This document shows, in pieces, positions 25,536-33,986 of a stretch of 64,000 nucleotides of DNA. A model generated the notes under the pieces. The model was not told the DNA's origin and searched no databases. It saw only the letters and a list, made by a program, of their open reading frames with translations. The stretch's first letter is position 1. Each line of letters opens with the position of its first letter. Made by a program: the position numbers and the translations under genes. This stretch comes from Spirosoma fluviale (lineage in GTDB: Bacteria > Bacteroidota > Bacteroidia > Cytophagales > Spirosomataceae), in NCBI RefSeq assembly GCF_900230225.1, contig NZ_OCNH01000001.1:1426001-1490000 (forward strand), written 5' to 3'.

Positions 25536-26156
25536 ATGGAAAATAAAGACATTTTGGATGAACAGGCATCCGGCGATTCGCAACAACCTGACAACCTGAC
25601 AACTGAAAACGTGACAGAGGAAGAAGCCGTAACGGTAAATGGCGGAGAGCCAGCCGAAACAGAAGAAGTCTCATCGTCGGAAGCTTTCGTAGCTGAAACC
25701 GCACCGGCAGAACAGGGTAAAACCGGCAGTGAGCTGGCCGAACTGAAAGATAAATACCTCCGTTTATATGCTGATTTCGAAAACTTCCGTCGCCGTACAG
25801 CCAAGGAAAAACTTGAGCTGATCAGTAATGCCAACGAAGGTGTATTGAAAGTACTGATTCCGGTGGTCGACGATTTTGAGCGGGCGATGCAATCCATCGA
25901 AAGCACAAACGACGTGGCTGCTCTGAAAGAAGGTGTTTCGCTGATTTACACCAAATTGTTCAAGACACTGGAAGGCAAAGGTTTAAAGCCAATGGTATCG
26001 AAAGGGGAGACCTTCAACGCCGATCTGCACGAATCGGTCACTCAGTTTCCGGCACCGAGCGATGACCTCAAAGGCAAAGTGATTGACGAAATAGAAAAGG
26101 GTTATTACCTGAATGATAAAGTCATTCGGTTTGCAAAAGTGATTGTAGGAAGCTAA
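25536..26156 (+). CDS. grpE: GrpE nucleotide exchange factor
   Basis: 206 residues from ATG 25536. GrpE releases ADP from DnaK. Acidic, low-complexity N-terminus (to about 65), long coiled coil ELAELKDKYLRLYADFENF, then RRRTAKEKLELISNAN and the C-terminal beta domain (PMVSKGETFNADLHESV, KGYYLNDKVIRFAKVIV) typical of GrpE. Followed by dnaJ on the same strand with a perfect 31-bp hairpin between them. An ATG at 25503 is the alternative start (adds 11 residues, basic). Confidence 0.93.
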   Translation: MENKDILDEQASGDSQQPDNLTTENVTEEEAVTVNGGEPAETEEVSSSEAFVAETAPAEQGKTGSELAELKDKYLRLYADFENFRRRTAKEKLELISNANEGVLKVLIPVVDDFERAMQSIESTNDVAALKEGVSLIYTKLFKTLEGKGLKPMVSKGETFNADLHESVTQFPAPSDDLKGKVIDEIEKGYYLNDKVIRFAKVIVGS

Positions 26157-26165
26157 CATAATGAT

Positions 26166-26238
26166 TGAATGATACAATGATTGAATGATAGAATAGACTA
26201 GTATACCCTATTCTATCATTCAATCATTGTATCATTCA
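26166..26238 (+). repeat. Perfect 31-bp AT-rich hairpin before dnaJ
   Basis: Arms 26166-26196 and 26208-26238 are exact complements with an 11-base loop. The stem ends 12 bases before the dnaJ start codon, so the ribosome site is next to or covered by the helix. Could lower dnaJ translation or protect the grpE message. Confidence 0.8.
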
Positions 26239-26250
26239 GCATTGAAAGAT

Positions 26251-27417
26251 ATGGCAACGAAGCGCGATTATTACGAAATATTGGGCGTTGATAAGAACGT
26301 CTCGGCGGAGGATCTCAAGAAAGCCTACCGGAAGATGGCGATCAAATACCACCCCGACAAAAATCCGGATGACCCTACCGCCGAAGAAAAGTTCAAGGAA
26401 GCGGCCGAAGCATACGACGTCCTGAACGACCCGCAGAAAAAAGCCCGGTATGACCAGTTCGGTCATGCAGGGATGAGTGGTGCGGCCGGTGGCGGATATG
26501 GTGCCGGTGGGCCAACGATGGACGATATCTTCAGTCAGTTTGGCGACGTCTTCGGCGACGATTCGCCCTTTGGCAGTTTCTTCAGGGGCGCTCAGGGTGG
26601 GGGCGGTGGTCGGCAGCGCGTTCGGCGCGGTTCCGATTTGCGTATCAAACTGAAGCTCAATTTGCAGGAAGTTGCCAACGGTGTTGAAAAGAAAATTAAA
26701 GTAAAACGGCACGTAACCTGTACCACCTGCGGAGGCAATGGGTCCAAAAACGGAACCGCCGTCCAGACCTGCTCTACCTGTAGCGGAACCGGGCAAACGC
26801 GTAAAGTGGTGAACACCATGCTTGGGCAAATGGTCTCGACCAGCACCTGCCCAACCTGTAATGGCGAAGGAAAGATCGTAACCGACCGTTGCGATGCCTG
26901 CTTTGGCGAAGGCCGCGTGTTGCAGGAAGATGTTATCCCGATCAAAATTCCGGCTGGCGTTGCCGAAGGTATTCAGCTATCGGTAGGCGGTAAAGGCAAC
27001 GTTCCCCCACGGGGCGGTGTAGCGGGTGATCTGCTCATTGTCATTGAAGAGGAAGAAGATGCCGACCTCAAACGGGATGGCAACAATGTCGTTTTCGATC
27101 TATATATCAATTTCGTGGATGCCGCCATTGGTACCAGCGTTGAAGTGCCAACCATTGATGGCAAAGCTCGAATCACGCTGGAGCCGGGTACGCAAAGTGG
27201 TAAAATACTGCGCCTGAAAGGCAAAGGAATTAAAGAACTGAATGGCTACGGCCGTGGCGATGAACTCGTTCATGTAAACGTCTGGACACCTAAAATCCTG
27301 TCGGCGGAGGAGCGTTCCATTCTGGAAAAATTACGAAACTCACCCAACTTTCAACCAAGGCCCAACAAAAACGAGAAGGGATTTTTTGACAAAATGAAAG
27401 ATTTCTTTCATGGTTGA
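26251..27417 (+). CDS. dnaJ: Chaperone DnaJ
   Basis: 388 residues, type I DnaJ. J domain with the HPD tripeptide (about 33-35), a Gly/Phe-rich linker (about 70-125), zinc-binding region with four CxxCxGxG-type repeats (CTTCGGNG, CSTCSGTG, CPTCNGEG, CDACFGEG) and C-terminal substrate domains. Co-chaperone of DnaK. The Met at 26251 (MATKRDYYEILG) matches DnaJ starts; the eight-residue upstream option would lie inside the hairpin. No dnaK is present in the window. Confidence 0.96.
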   Translation: MATKRDYYEILGVDKNVSAEDLKKAYRKMAIKYHPDKNPDDPTAEEKFKEAAEAYDVLNDPQKKARYDQFGHAGMSGAAGGGYGAGGPTMDDIFSQFGDVFGDDSPFGSFFRGAQGGGGGRQRVRRGSDLRIKLKLNLQEVANGVEKKIKVKRHVTCTTCGGNGSKNGTAVQTCSTCSGTGQTRKVVNTMLGQMVSTSTCPTCNGEGKIVTDRCDACFGEGRVLQEDVIPIKIPAGVAEGIQLSVGGKGNVPPRGGVAGDLLIVIEEEEDADLKRDGNNVVFDLYINFVDAAIGTSVEVPTIDGKARITLEPGTQSGKILRLKGKGIKELNGYGRGDELVHVNVWTPKILSAEERSILEKLRNSPNFQPRPNKNEKGFFDKMKDFFHG

Positions 27418-27430
27418 TTGATAAAATAGG

Positions 27431-27478
27431 CTAAAACAGAAAGCCCCGGTCGTCCACGACCGGGGCTTTCTGTTTTAG
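27431..27478 (+). terminator. Strong terminator after dnaJ
   Basis: Perfect 22-bp stem starting CTAAAACAGAAAGCCCCGG with a 4-base loop TCCA; ends with a T-rich 3' side. Confidence 0.85.
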
Positions 27479-27876
27479 AGCTAACTGGTTCTTGATCAGT
27501 TTTTTTTGCCAAAACTATTTGCTTTTACCGATCGTTTACAAAGCACAGGCCTTAAATCACCCATTGGATAAGTTCAATTCATATATTATATAAATCTGGT
27601 TAAGGGGTGAACTTTATTGTCATTTATTCAATTGATTTAAACAAACGTTTTAAAGTCCTGTTAAATAGATACAGTTTACTATTTCAATATGAGCAAAAAA
27701 GTTACACCATAGCCTAAAATCTTTAACCGTTAAACATACTTATTGGTGCGAAACGGGTTTATGTACTAACCAAACTGTGTTAATCTCTGGAGCAAGCTCC
27801 TAAAACGGGCACCTGCTTGCTGGCTTTTTCCGACATAATGGCTTACAACACCAGTAAAAACATTAAAACAAACTCA
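27479..27876 (+). other. AT-rich intergenic leader before the inositol-lipid operon
   Basis: About 400 bases without a gene. It is AT-richer than its surroundings, holds a weak palindrome GGAGC/GCTCC near 27790-27801, and probably contains the operon promoter, but no convincing TAnnTTTG/-33 pair was found. An ATG at 27838 in frame with the next gene is possible. Confidence 0.4.
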
Positions 27877-29202
27877 ATGAAACAACACACTACAGAACCC
27901 GATGGTAGATTGGGCGTCCTGCTTCCAGGGTTGGGAGCCGTGGCAACAACAATGATCGCTGGTGTTGAAGCGATTAAGAAAGGCTTATCACAGCCAGTTG
28001 GATCACTGACTCAAATGGGCACAATCCGGCTGGGATCAAAAGCGGACAATAACCGGCCAAGAATCAAGGATTTCGTGCCGCTGGCCGATTTGAACGATCT
28101 GGTTTTTGGGGGCTGGGATGTGTACTCAGACAACGTATATCAGGCAGCGGTAAACGCCAAAGTACTGGAGCCGGGCTTGCTGAATGCAGTACGGGCTGAA
28201 TTGGAAGCGATTGTCCCGATGAAGGCCGCTTTCGACCGAAATTATGTCAAGAATCTCGATGGTACCCATATCAAAGAAGCCACCACCCGCTACGAAATGG
28301 CGCAGGCTCTGATCGATGATATTGAACAGTTCAAGACCAATAACGACTGTAGTCGGCTGGTAATGATCTGGTGCGGTTCGACCGAGATTTACATGGAAGA
28401 AAGTGCCGTGCATTCCAGTCTGGCCAGCTTTGAAGAAGGGCTGCGAAATAATGACCCTGCCATTGCGCCCAGCATGTTGTACGCCTACGCTGCCCTTAAA
28501 TCGGGTGTTCCTTTTGCTAATGGAGCACCTAACCTGACGGTCGATATACCTGCCCTGATTGAATTGTCTTACCTGACCAATACACCCATTTGCGGTAAGG
28601 ATTTCAAAACCGGACAAACACTGATGAAAACCATCCTGGCACCGGGCTTACAAGCGCGGGCATTGGGTGTTACCGGCTGGTTCTCAACCAATATTCTGGG
28701 TAATCGCGATGGACTAGTGCTGGACGATCCGGATAACTTCAAGACCAAAGAAGTGTCGAAGCTGAGCGTACTGGACGAAATTTTCCAGCCTGAGCAGAAT
28801 CCTGAGCTGTATAAAGAACTGTACCACAAAGTGCGGATCAACTATTACCCCCCTCACGGTGATAACAAAGAAAGCTGGGACAACATCGACATTTTCGGCT
28901 GGCTCGGGTATCAGATGCAGATCAAGATCAACTTCCTCTGCCGCGATTCTATCCTGGCTGCGCCGTTGGTGCTGGACCTGGCGCTGTTCATGGATCTGGC
29001 CAAACGGGCCGATATGAGCGGTATTCAGGAGTGGCTTTCCTTCTATTTCAAATCGCCACAGACGGCTCCGGAACTCGCTCCCGAACACGATATTTTCAGA
29101 CAGTTGTTCAAGCTGGAGAACACCCTTCGTTACCTGATGGGTGAAGACCTGATTGCCCATCTGGATCTGGAAGATTACCAAGATTTAGCCTCTACGGTAT
29201 AA
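27877..29202 (+). CDS. Inositol-3-phosphate synthase (MIPS)
   Basis: 441 residues. Turns glucose 6-phosphate into myo-inositol 3-phosphate with NAD+. NAD-binding N-terminus (GVLLPGLGAVATT), MIWCGSTEIY, KSGVPFANGAPN, GKDFKTGQT (catalytic Lys region) and GWFSTNILGNRDG are MIPS signatures. Start set at ATG 27877 because the protein aligns from there; ATG 27838 adds 13 residues. First gene of a tight operon: the next start is 3 bases after this stop. It supplies the inositol for the lipid enzymes downstream. Confidence 0.93.
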   Translation: MKQHTTEPDGRLGVLLPGLGAVATTMIAGVEAIKKGLSQPVGSLTQMGTIRLGSKADNNRPRIKDFVPLADLNDLVFGGWDVYSDNVYQAAVNAKVLEPGLLNAVRAELEAIVPMKAAFDRNYVKNLDGTHIKEATTRYEMAQALIDDIEQFKTNNDCSRLVMIWCGSTEIYMEESAVHSSLASFEEGLRNNDPAIAPSMLYAYAALKSGVPFANGAPNLTVDIPALIELSYLTNTPICGKDFKTGQTLMKTILAPGLQARALGVTGWFSTNILGNRDGLVLDDPDNFKTKEVSKLSVLDEIFQPEQNPELYKELYHKVRINYYPPHGDNKESWDNIDIFGWLGYQMQIKINFLCRDSILAAPLVLDLALFMDLAKRADMSGIQEWLSFYFKSPQTAPELAPEHDIFRQLFKLENTLRYLMGEDLIAHLDLEDYQDLASTV

Positions 29203-29205
29203 AGA

Positions 29206-29712
29206 ATGCATAAATTGATAGCCACCGGTCTGGGCATCGGCTATATCCGCAAAGGTGGGGGCACGGTAGCATCCATTGCCTGTTGTGGTGTCTGGTACCT
29301 AGTCCTGCTCAGCGGAGTTTGGCCTGGTGCGGCCCAGCCTAATGCGGCCCAGCCTGGAGTGGCCCAGCCCGGTGGTTATTGGTTTTTAGTACCTGTGTTG
29401 ATCACCAGTGTAATAACGGCGGTTGGCATTTGGTCTGCCACGGTAGTTGAGCAGGAGTGGGGTAAGGACAGCTACCGGGTTGTCGTCGACGAACTAGCGG
29501 GAATGTGCCTGACCTTGTTGTTCATCCCAATAACCGTAAAAAGCCTGCTGGCGGGTTTGCTGCTGTTTCGTCTGTTCGATATAGGTAAGCCCCTCGGCAT
29601 CCGAAAGCTGGAGAAGCTGCCCGGCGGCTGGGGCGTCATGCTGGACGATCTATTGGCCGGGCTCTACGCGAATATTTTGCTGCGGGTTGCCCTGGTATTG
29701 GGTATTTTATAA
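29206..29712 (+). CDS. PgpA-type phosphatase (probable phosphatidylinositol-phosphate phosphatase)
   Basis: 168 residues, PgpA family (phosphatidylglycerophosphatase A-like). Motifs: GIGYIRKGGGTVAS, VVDELAGM, LFRLFDIGKPLGIRKLE and GGWGVMLDDLLAGLYAN. Three membrane helices. In an inositol-lipid operon it likely removes the 3-phosphate from phosphatidylinositol phosphate rather than acting on PG-phosphate. The loop between its first two helices contains three 15-bp in-frame repeats, absent from ordinary PgpA. Start is 3 bases from the MIPS stop. Confidence 0.85.
   Translation: MHKLIATGLGIGYIRKGGGTVASIACCGVWYLVLLSGVWPGAAQPNAAQPGVAQPGGYWFLVPVLITSVITAVGIWSATVVEQEWGKDSYRVVVDELAGMCLTLLFIPITVKSLLAGLLLFRLFDIGKPLGIRKLEKLPGGWGVMLDDLLAGLYANILLRVALVLGIL
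29326..29370 (+). repeat. Three in-frame 15-bp repeats inside the PgpA gene
   Basis: Copies at 29326-29340, 29341-29355 and 29356-29370 encode GAAQP, NAAQP and GVAQP. The copies differ at few bases; they lengthen a periplasmic loop. Confidence 0.85.
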
Positions 29713-29716
29713 AGTT

Positions 29717-30094
29717 ATGAAAACGTTCTTTAAAGTTCAGGCAACCTCAATTGTTGCTTCGGGATTCGATTTCCTGACGACAGTTGGTTGTGTTAGTTGG
29801 TTGCATTGCTGGTATGTTACCGCCAGTGTTATCGGAGCCGTTGGTGGGGGACTGGTTAATTTTGGTATGTCGAAATCATGGACATTTTCGCAAAGTAATC
29901 AACCCGTTGGTCAGCAATTTAGACGGTTTGTGCTTGTCTGGCTTGGCAATACGGGCCTTAATGCGGCCGGGCTTTTTATGGTCACCCAGTTTCTCGATAT
30001 CCGGTATCTGGTGGCTAAAACGCTGGTAGCCATTTTGATAGGCGTAAGTTATAACTATTTCTTTCAGAAAGACTTTGTCTTTAGCCTGTCATGA
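29717..30094 (+). CDS. GtrA-like flippase family protein
   Basis: 125 residues, four membrane helices, GtrA/PF04138 family: FDFLTTVGCVSWLHCWYV, GGGLVNFGMSKSWTF (the conserved N-F-x3-K-x-W-T-F motif), and a C-terminal NYFFQKDFVFS (conserved N-Y-x7-F). Family members move lipid-linked sugars across membranes. Start is 4 bases after the PgpA stop; the stop overlaps the next start (ATGA). Its place here suggests flipping of an inositol lipid or related lipid precursor; this is inference. Confidence 0.82.
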   Translation: MKTFFKVQATSIVASGFDFLTTVGCVSWLHCWYVTASVIGAVGGGLVNFGMSKSWTFSQSNQPVGQQFRRFVLVWLGNTGLNAAGLFMVTQFLDIRYLVAKTLVAILIGVSYNYFFQKDFVFSLS

Positions 30095-32658
30095 GTCAAT
30101 CACTCCGCAACGCACTCCGTCAATCCCTCATGTTGCTGAGCGGATTGTTGTTTTTGAGTAGTTCGATAACCCTTGGGCAGACAACAACCGTAACGGGAAC
30201 CATCATCGACGGACCCACCAACAAGCCGCTCCCCTTCGCCAACATTGTTTTTCCGGGTACAACCATTGGGACAACCAGCGATGAACGGGGCGTTTATACC
30301 TTAACGGCATCCGGTAATTTCACCAAAGTTGTCATATCCTTTATTGGCTATAAGTCAATCACTAAAAGCATTACCCCAGGTACAAGCCAGTCGGTAACGG
30401 TTAAGCTGGAACCGGATTCGCAACTGCTGAATGAGGTAGTGATCAGGAGCGGAAAACGGGAACGCTACCGAAATAAAAATAATCCGGCGGTTGAGCTGAT
30501 CCGAAACGTGATCAGCCACAAAGAGCAGAATCAGTTAGGCAGTTACGCTTACGCGTCCTACGAGGAATACGATAAATTACAGTTCTCCCTAAGCAGTTTG
30601 TCAACGAAAGTTTCTGAACGGAAGATTTTTCAGAAGTACCGCTTTCTGCTCAATAACCGAGATACAACAACATTACCCGGCAAATCACTGCTGCCCGTTT
30701 ATCTGGAAGAAAAGTTATCGGAACACTACCTCCGCAAAAGCCCCTCAACTGACAAAGTCATTGTTAAGGGCAATAAGCGGGTCGACTTCGGCCAGTATTT
30801 CGACAGTAACGGATTGAGTATTTACCTGAATCGGATGTATTCGAAAGTGGATATTTACTCTAATTCGATCTTTCTGATGACCAATCAGTTTCTCAGCCCC
30901 ATTGCCAACAGTGCGCCGACATTTTACCAGTATTATCTGGCCGATACACTGGTGGTTGGCAAGACTAAACTGGTGGGGTTGAACTTTGTGCCCCGCAATA
31001 CGACGGATATGTTGTTTGAGGGGAAGATGTACGTAACCCTGGATAGTAATTTTGCCGTGCAGAAAATCAATCTATCCGTCAACCCCAGAATCAACCTGAA
31101 CTGGGTTCGGGAATTGCAGATCCGGCTACAGTTCGAACAGCATACAGATGGACGTTATTTTCTGAGTAAAAGCGATTTACTGGCCGACTTTGGTGCCAAT
31201 AAAACCAGGGGGGGCGGTATTTTCGGCCAGCGAACGCTCTCGTACCGAAATTACAAAACGGATGAGCCGCAACCCGCTACATTCTACAGTGGTCAGCCGC
31301 AGGTAGTCGAAGCGGCAGCCGCCAGCCAGCCCGAAGCGTTCTGGAGCGCGAACCGACACGATTCCCTGTCTATTGCCGAATCGAAGGTTTACACCAACAT
31401 TGATAGTCTGAAACGAATGCCGTCTTTCCGACGCACCATGGAGGCCTTTACCTTTGTGTTTGCCGGGTACAAATCGTTCGGCCCATTTGAAGTGGGACCG
31501 GCCAATACGTTCTACAGTTTCAATCCCATTGAAGGGTTTCGGTTACGGGTTGGCGGACGGACTACCCCCGAGTTGAGCAAACGGTACTATGCGGAAACCT
31601 ACGCGGCTTATGGATTTAAAGATGAGCGGTGGAAGTACTTCCTGAGTGGTACTTACTCCATTAATAACAAGTCGATTTACCAGTTTCCGCAGAACTACAT
31701 CCGGGCGAGTTTTCAGCGTGATACGAAGATTCCGGGCCAGGAACTTCAGTTTGTTCAGGAAGACAACTTCTTACTTTCCTTTAAGCGGGGGGTGAATGAC
31801 AGGTGGCTGTACAACGACACCTGGCGTATCGACTATGTCCATGAGTTTGAAAACCACTTTTCCTACAGCCTTGGCTTTAGGAACTGGCAGCAGTCACCAG
31901 CGGGAAGCCTGGAATTTAAACGGCTCGGCGACTCCGAAAATACGCCCTCGCCAACGCTGACCACCTCCGAGTTTTCGGTAGAAGCCCGCTGGGCTCCGAA
32001 TGAACAGTTCTTTCAGGGGAAAATTTACCGCGTACCGATCGTTGGCCGCTATCCCGTATTCACGTTGCGTTATACAGCGGGTGTCAAAGGTCTTTTGAAT
32101 GGCGGGTATAACTATCAGAACGTCACGGGCGTTGCCAGCAAACGCTTTTGGCTCTCCCAACTGGGCTATTCGATGGTTACGCTTCAGGGCGGTTACATTC
32201 TGGGACAGGTGCCGTTCCCGCTGCTTACAATTCACCGGGCCAACCAAACGTACGCGTATCAGTTAAACTCGTACAACCTGATGAATTTTCTGGAATTTGT
32301 TAGTGATCACTATGCCAGCGTGAGTATCGATCATTCGTTCAATGGATTTTTCTTTAATAAGATTCCGTTGTTCAAACGGTTGAAATGGCGGGAGGCCGTC
32401 TCCTTCAAAGCGCTCTATGGGGGCTTACGAAGCGAGAACGACCCGAAACAGAATCCGTCGCTTTACCAGTTTCCCGTTGATGCCCTGGGCATTCCCTATA
32501 CCTATACGCTTGCTGGAACACCGTATATGGAGGCCAGCGCGGGGGTGGCGAATGTGTTGAAGTTTTTCCGGATCGACCTGGTCAGACGGCTAAATTATTT
32601 AGATAACCCCAACGTGTCGGCTTGGGGCATCCGGGCTCGGGCAACGCTTGATTTTTAA
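30091..32658 (+). CDS. DUF5686 outer-membrane protein with carboxypeptidase-regulatory-like domain
   Basis: 855 residues. Signal peptide (SGLLFLSSSITLGQ), a CarboxypepD_reg-like domain (about 32-110, VTGTIIDGPTNKPLPFANIVF), then the DUF5686 body, ending in long amphipathic beta strands compatible with a barrel (C-terminal ARATLDF with terminal Phe, as in outer-membrane proteins). The family is widespread in Bacteroidota with unknown function. Start overlaps the GtrA stop by 4 bases, so co-translation is expected. It could help place inositol lipids at the outer membrane. Confidence 0.85.
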   Translation: MSQSLRNALRQSLMLLSGLLFLSSSITLGQTTTVTGTIIDGPTNKPLPFANIVFPGTTIGTTSDERGVYTLTASGNFTKVVISFIGYKSITKSITPGTSQSVTVKLEPDSQLLNEVVIRSGKRERYRNKNNPAVELIRNVISHKEQNQLGSYAYASYEEYDKLQFSLSSLSTKVSERKIFQKYRFLLNNRDTTTLPGKSLLPVYLEEKLSEHYLRKSPSTDKVIVKGNKRVDFGQYFDSNGLSIYLNRMYSKVDIYSNSIFLMTNQFLSPIANSAPTFYQYYLADTLVVGKTKLVGLNFVPRNTTDMLFEGKMYVTLDSNFAVQKINLSVNPRINLNWVRELQIRLQFEQHTDGRYFLSKSDLLADFGANKTRGGGIFGQRTLSYRNYKTDEPQPATFYSGQPQVVEAAAASQPEAFWSANRHDSLSIAESKVYTNIDSLKRMPSFRRTMEAFTFVFAGYKSFGPFEVGPANTFYSFNPIEGFRLRVGGRTTPELSKRYYAETYAAYGFKDERWKYFLSGTYSINNKSIYQFPQNYIRASFQRDTKIPGQELQFVQEDNFLLSFKRGVNDRWLYNDTWRIDYVHEFENHFSYSLGFRNWQQSPAGSLEFKRLGDSENTPSPTLTTSEFSVEARWAPNEQFFQGKIYRVPIVGRYPVFTLRYTAGVKGLLNGGYNYQNVTGVASKRFWLSQLGYSMVTLQGGYILGQVPFPLLTIHRANQTYAYQLNSYNLMNFLEFVSDHYASVSIDHSFNGFFFNKIPLFKRLKWREAVSFKALYGGLRSENDPKQNPSLYQFPVDALGIPYTYTLAGTPYMEASAGVANVLKFFRIDLVRRLNYLDNPNVSAWGIRARATLDF

Positions 32659-32670
32659 TCCATTCCAACT

Positions 32671-33957
32671 ATGCAGCAGGCACTTCCTCTCCGAACCAAA
32701 CTTCAACTGGGTATCTATACCCTTATCAATCCGTTTGTCCGGCTGTTGATCCGTTTGGGATTAACACCTAACATGGTGACCACCATTGGGCTGGTGTTGA
32801 ATATAGGCGTGGCCCTGATCTTTATTATGGGTGCGGAACAAGGCAACCGGGGCGATCTTAGTTACGTTGGCTGGGCGGGTGCGCTGGTGCTGTTTGCCGG
32901 ACTTTTCGACATGCTGGATGGGCAGGTGGCACGGTTGGGTAAGATGAGTTCGCTGTATGGTGCCCTCTTCGATTCGGTGCTGGATCGCTACAGTGAACTA
33001 ATTCTTTTCCTGGGCATTTGCTATTATCTGATTTCGCATCACTATTTCTTTAGTTCGCTGTTTGCCTTCATCGCGTTGATTGGCTCGATGATGGTGAGTT
33101 ATACCCGCGCCCGCGCCGAAGGTCTGGGCGTAGAGTGCAAAGGTGGCCTGATGCAACGGCCCGAGCGGGTCATTACCATTGGGGTGTCGGCGCTGGCGTG
33201 TGGCTGTTTTGCTCCGTTGCTGGGGCCTGATTTCAAGCTGTACATACCCGGTATTCCGGTACACGTCTTTGAAACCATGTCTATTTTTACCCTGCCCCTC
33301 ATGGTTATGGCCATTATGACCAACATAACTGCCTTTAACCGGCTAACCGATTCCAGGAAAGCGCTAGAGGAAAAGGAAAAGACAACCAGTCCGCCGAAGG
33401 TACTCATGCTGGCGTTTTTGCTGCTCGGCAGCGTGGCTGGGTATTCGATTCCGGCGAACGATATTGCTACCGGTCATACGCAGGACAAAGTAGCGGTCGC
33501 CTTCCCAACGCCCAGAAATATTCCGAATCAGTTATTTTATATCCAGCGAGACCCGAATCCGAATACCATTATCTGCGCCCTGAATTTAAAAAATGGTCAG
33601 TTGGATAAGAACGACCCCGTTCATGTTTTCTGGATTCGGTATACTGAACAGAGCCAAAAAAAGGAGCTCTCATACATTCAGCGCACATTTGCTTATGGCG
33701 TTAAAGCGCGGCCTTTACGGAATGAGGAGTATGAACTGAGCTTTGTCTCCTACAAGAAGCTACCCCTTCATCTGGCGAAATCGGGCACCAACGATTATTA
33801 CGTGTATGCTACCGTAAATCAGAAAAAGGTGATTTTGAAACGGATCTATCTGCGGATAGAAGGGGGAACCATGTGGATGCCAAATGTCAAGTACATTCAG
33901 CTGGAGGGAACAAATGCGTTGACGGGCGAGTCAACCGTAGAACGCATTATGGTTTAA
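32671..33957 (+). CDS. CDP-alcohol phosphatidyltransferase fused to DUF4833 (probable phosphatidylinositol-phosphate synthase)
   Basis: 428 residues. N-terminal half is a six-helix CDP-alcohol phosphotransferase with the full motif D80-x2-D83-G84-x2-A87-R88-x8-G97-x3-D101-x3-D105. It likely joins CDP-diacylglycerol and inositol 3-phosphate. A hydrophobic segment (about 238-257) leads to a C-terminal DUF4833 domain (about 275-428: LFYIQRDPNPNTIICALNL, VHVFWIRYTEQSQKKELSYI). DUF4833 usually stands alone, so this is a fusion. The only other such step in the operon is PgpA, which would remove the phosphate. Confidence 0.85.
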   Translation: MQQALPLRTKLQLGIYTLINPFVRLLIRLGLTPNMVTTIGLVLNIGVALIFIMGAEQGNRGDLSYVGWAGALVLFAGLFDMLDGQVARLGKMSSLYGALFDSVLDRYSELILFLGICYYLISHHYFFSSLFAFIALIGSMMVSYTRARAEGLGVECKGGLMQRPERVITIGVSALACGCFAPLLGPDFKLYIPGIPVHVFETMSIFTLPLMVMAIMTNITAFNRLTDSRKALEEKEKTTSPPKVLMLAFLLLGSVAGYSIPANDIATGHTQDKVAVAFPTPRNIPNQLFYIQRDPNPNTIICALNLKNGQLDKNDPVHVFWIRYTEQSQKKELSYIQRTFAYGVKARPLRNEEYELSFVSYKKLPLHLAKSGTNDYYVYATVNQKKVILKRIYLRIEGGTMWMPNVKYIQLEGTNALTGESTVERIMV

Positions 33958-33986
33958 GCGTTCCCTGTATACGGTTCATCTGTACC

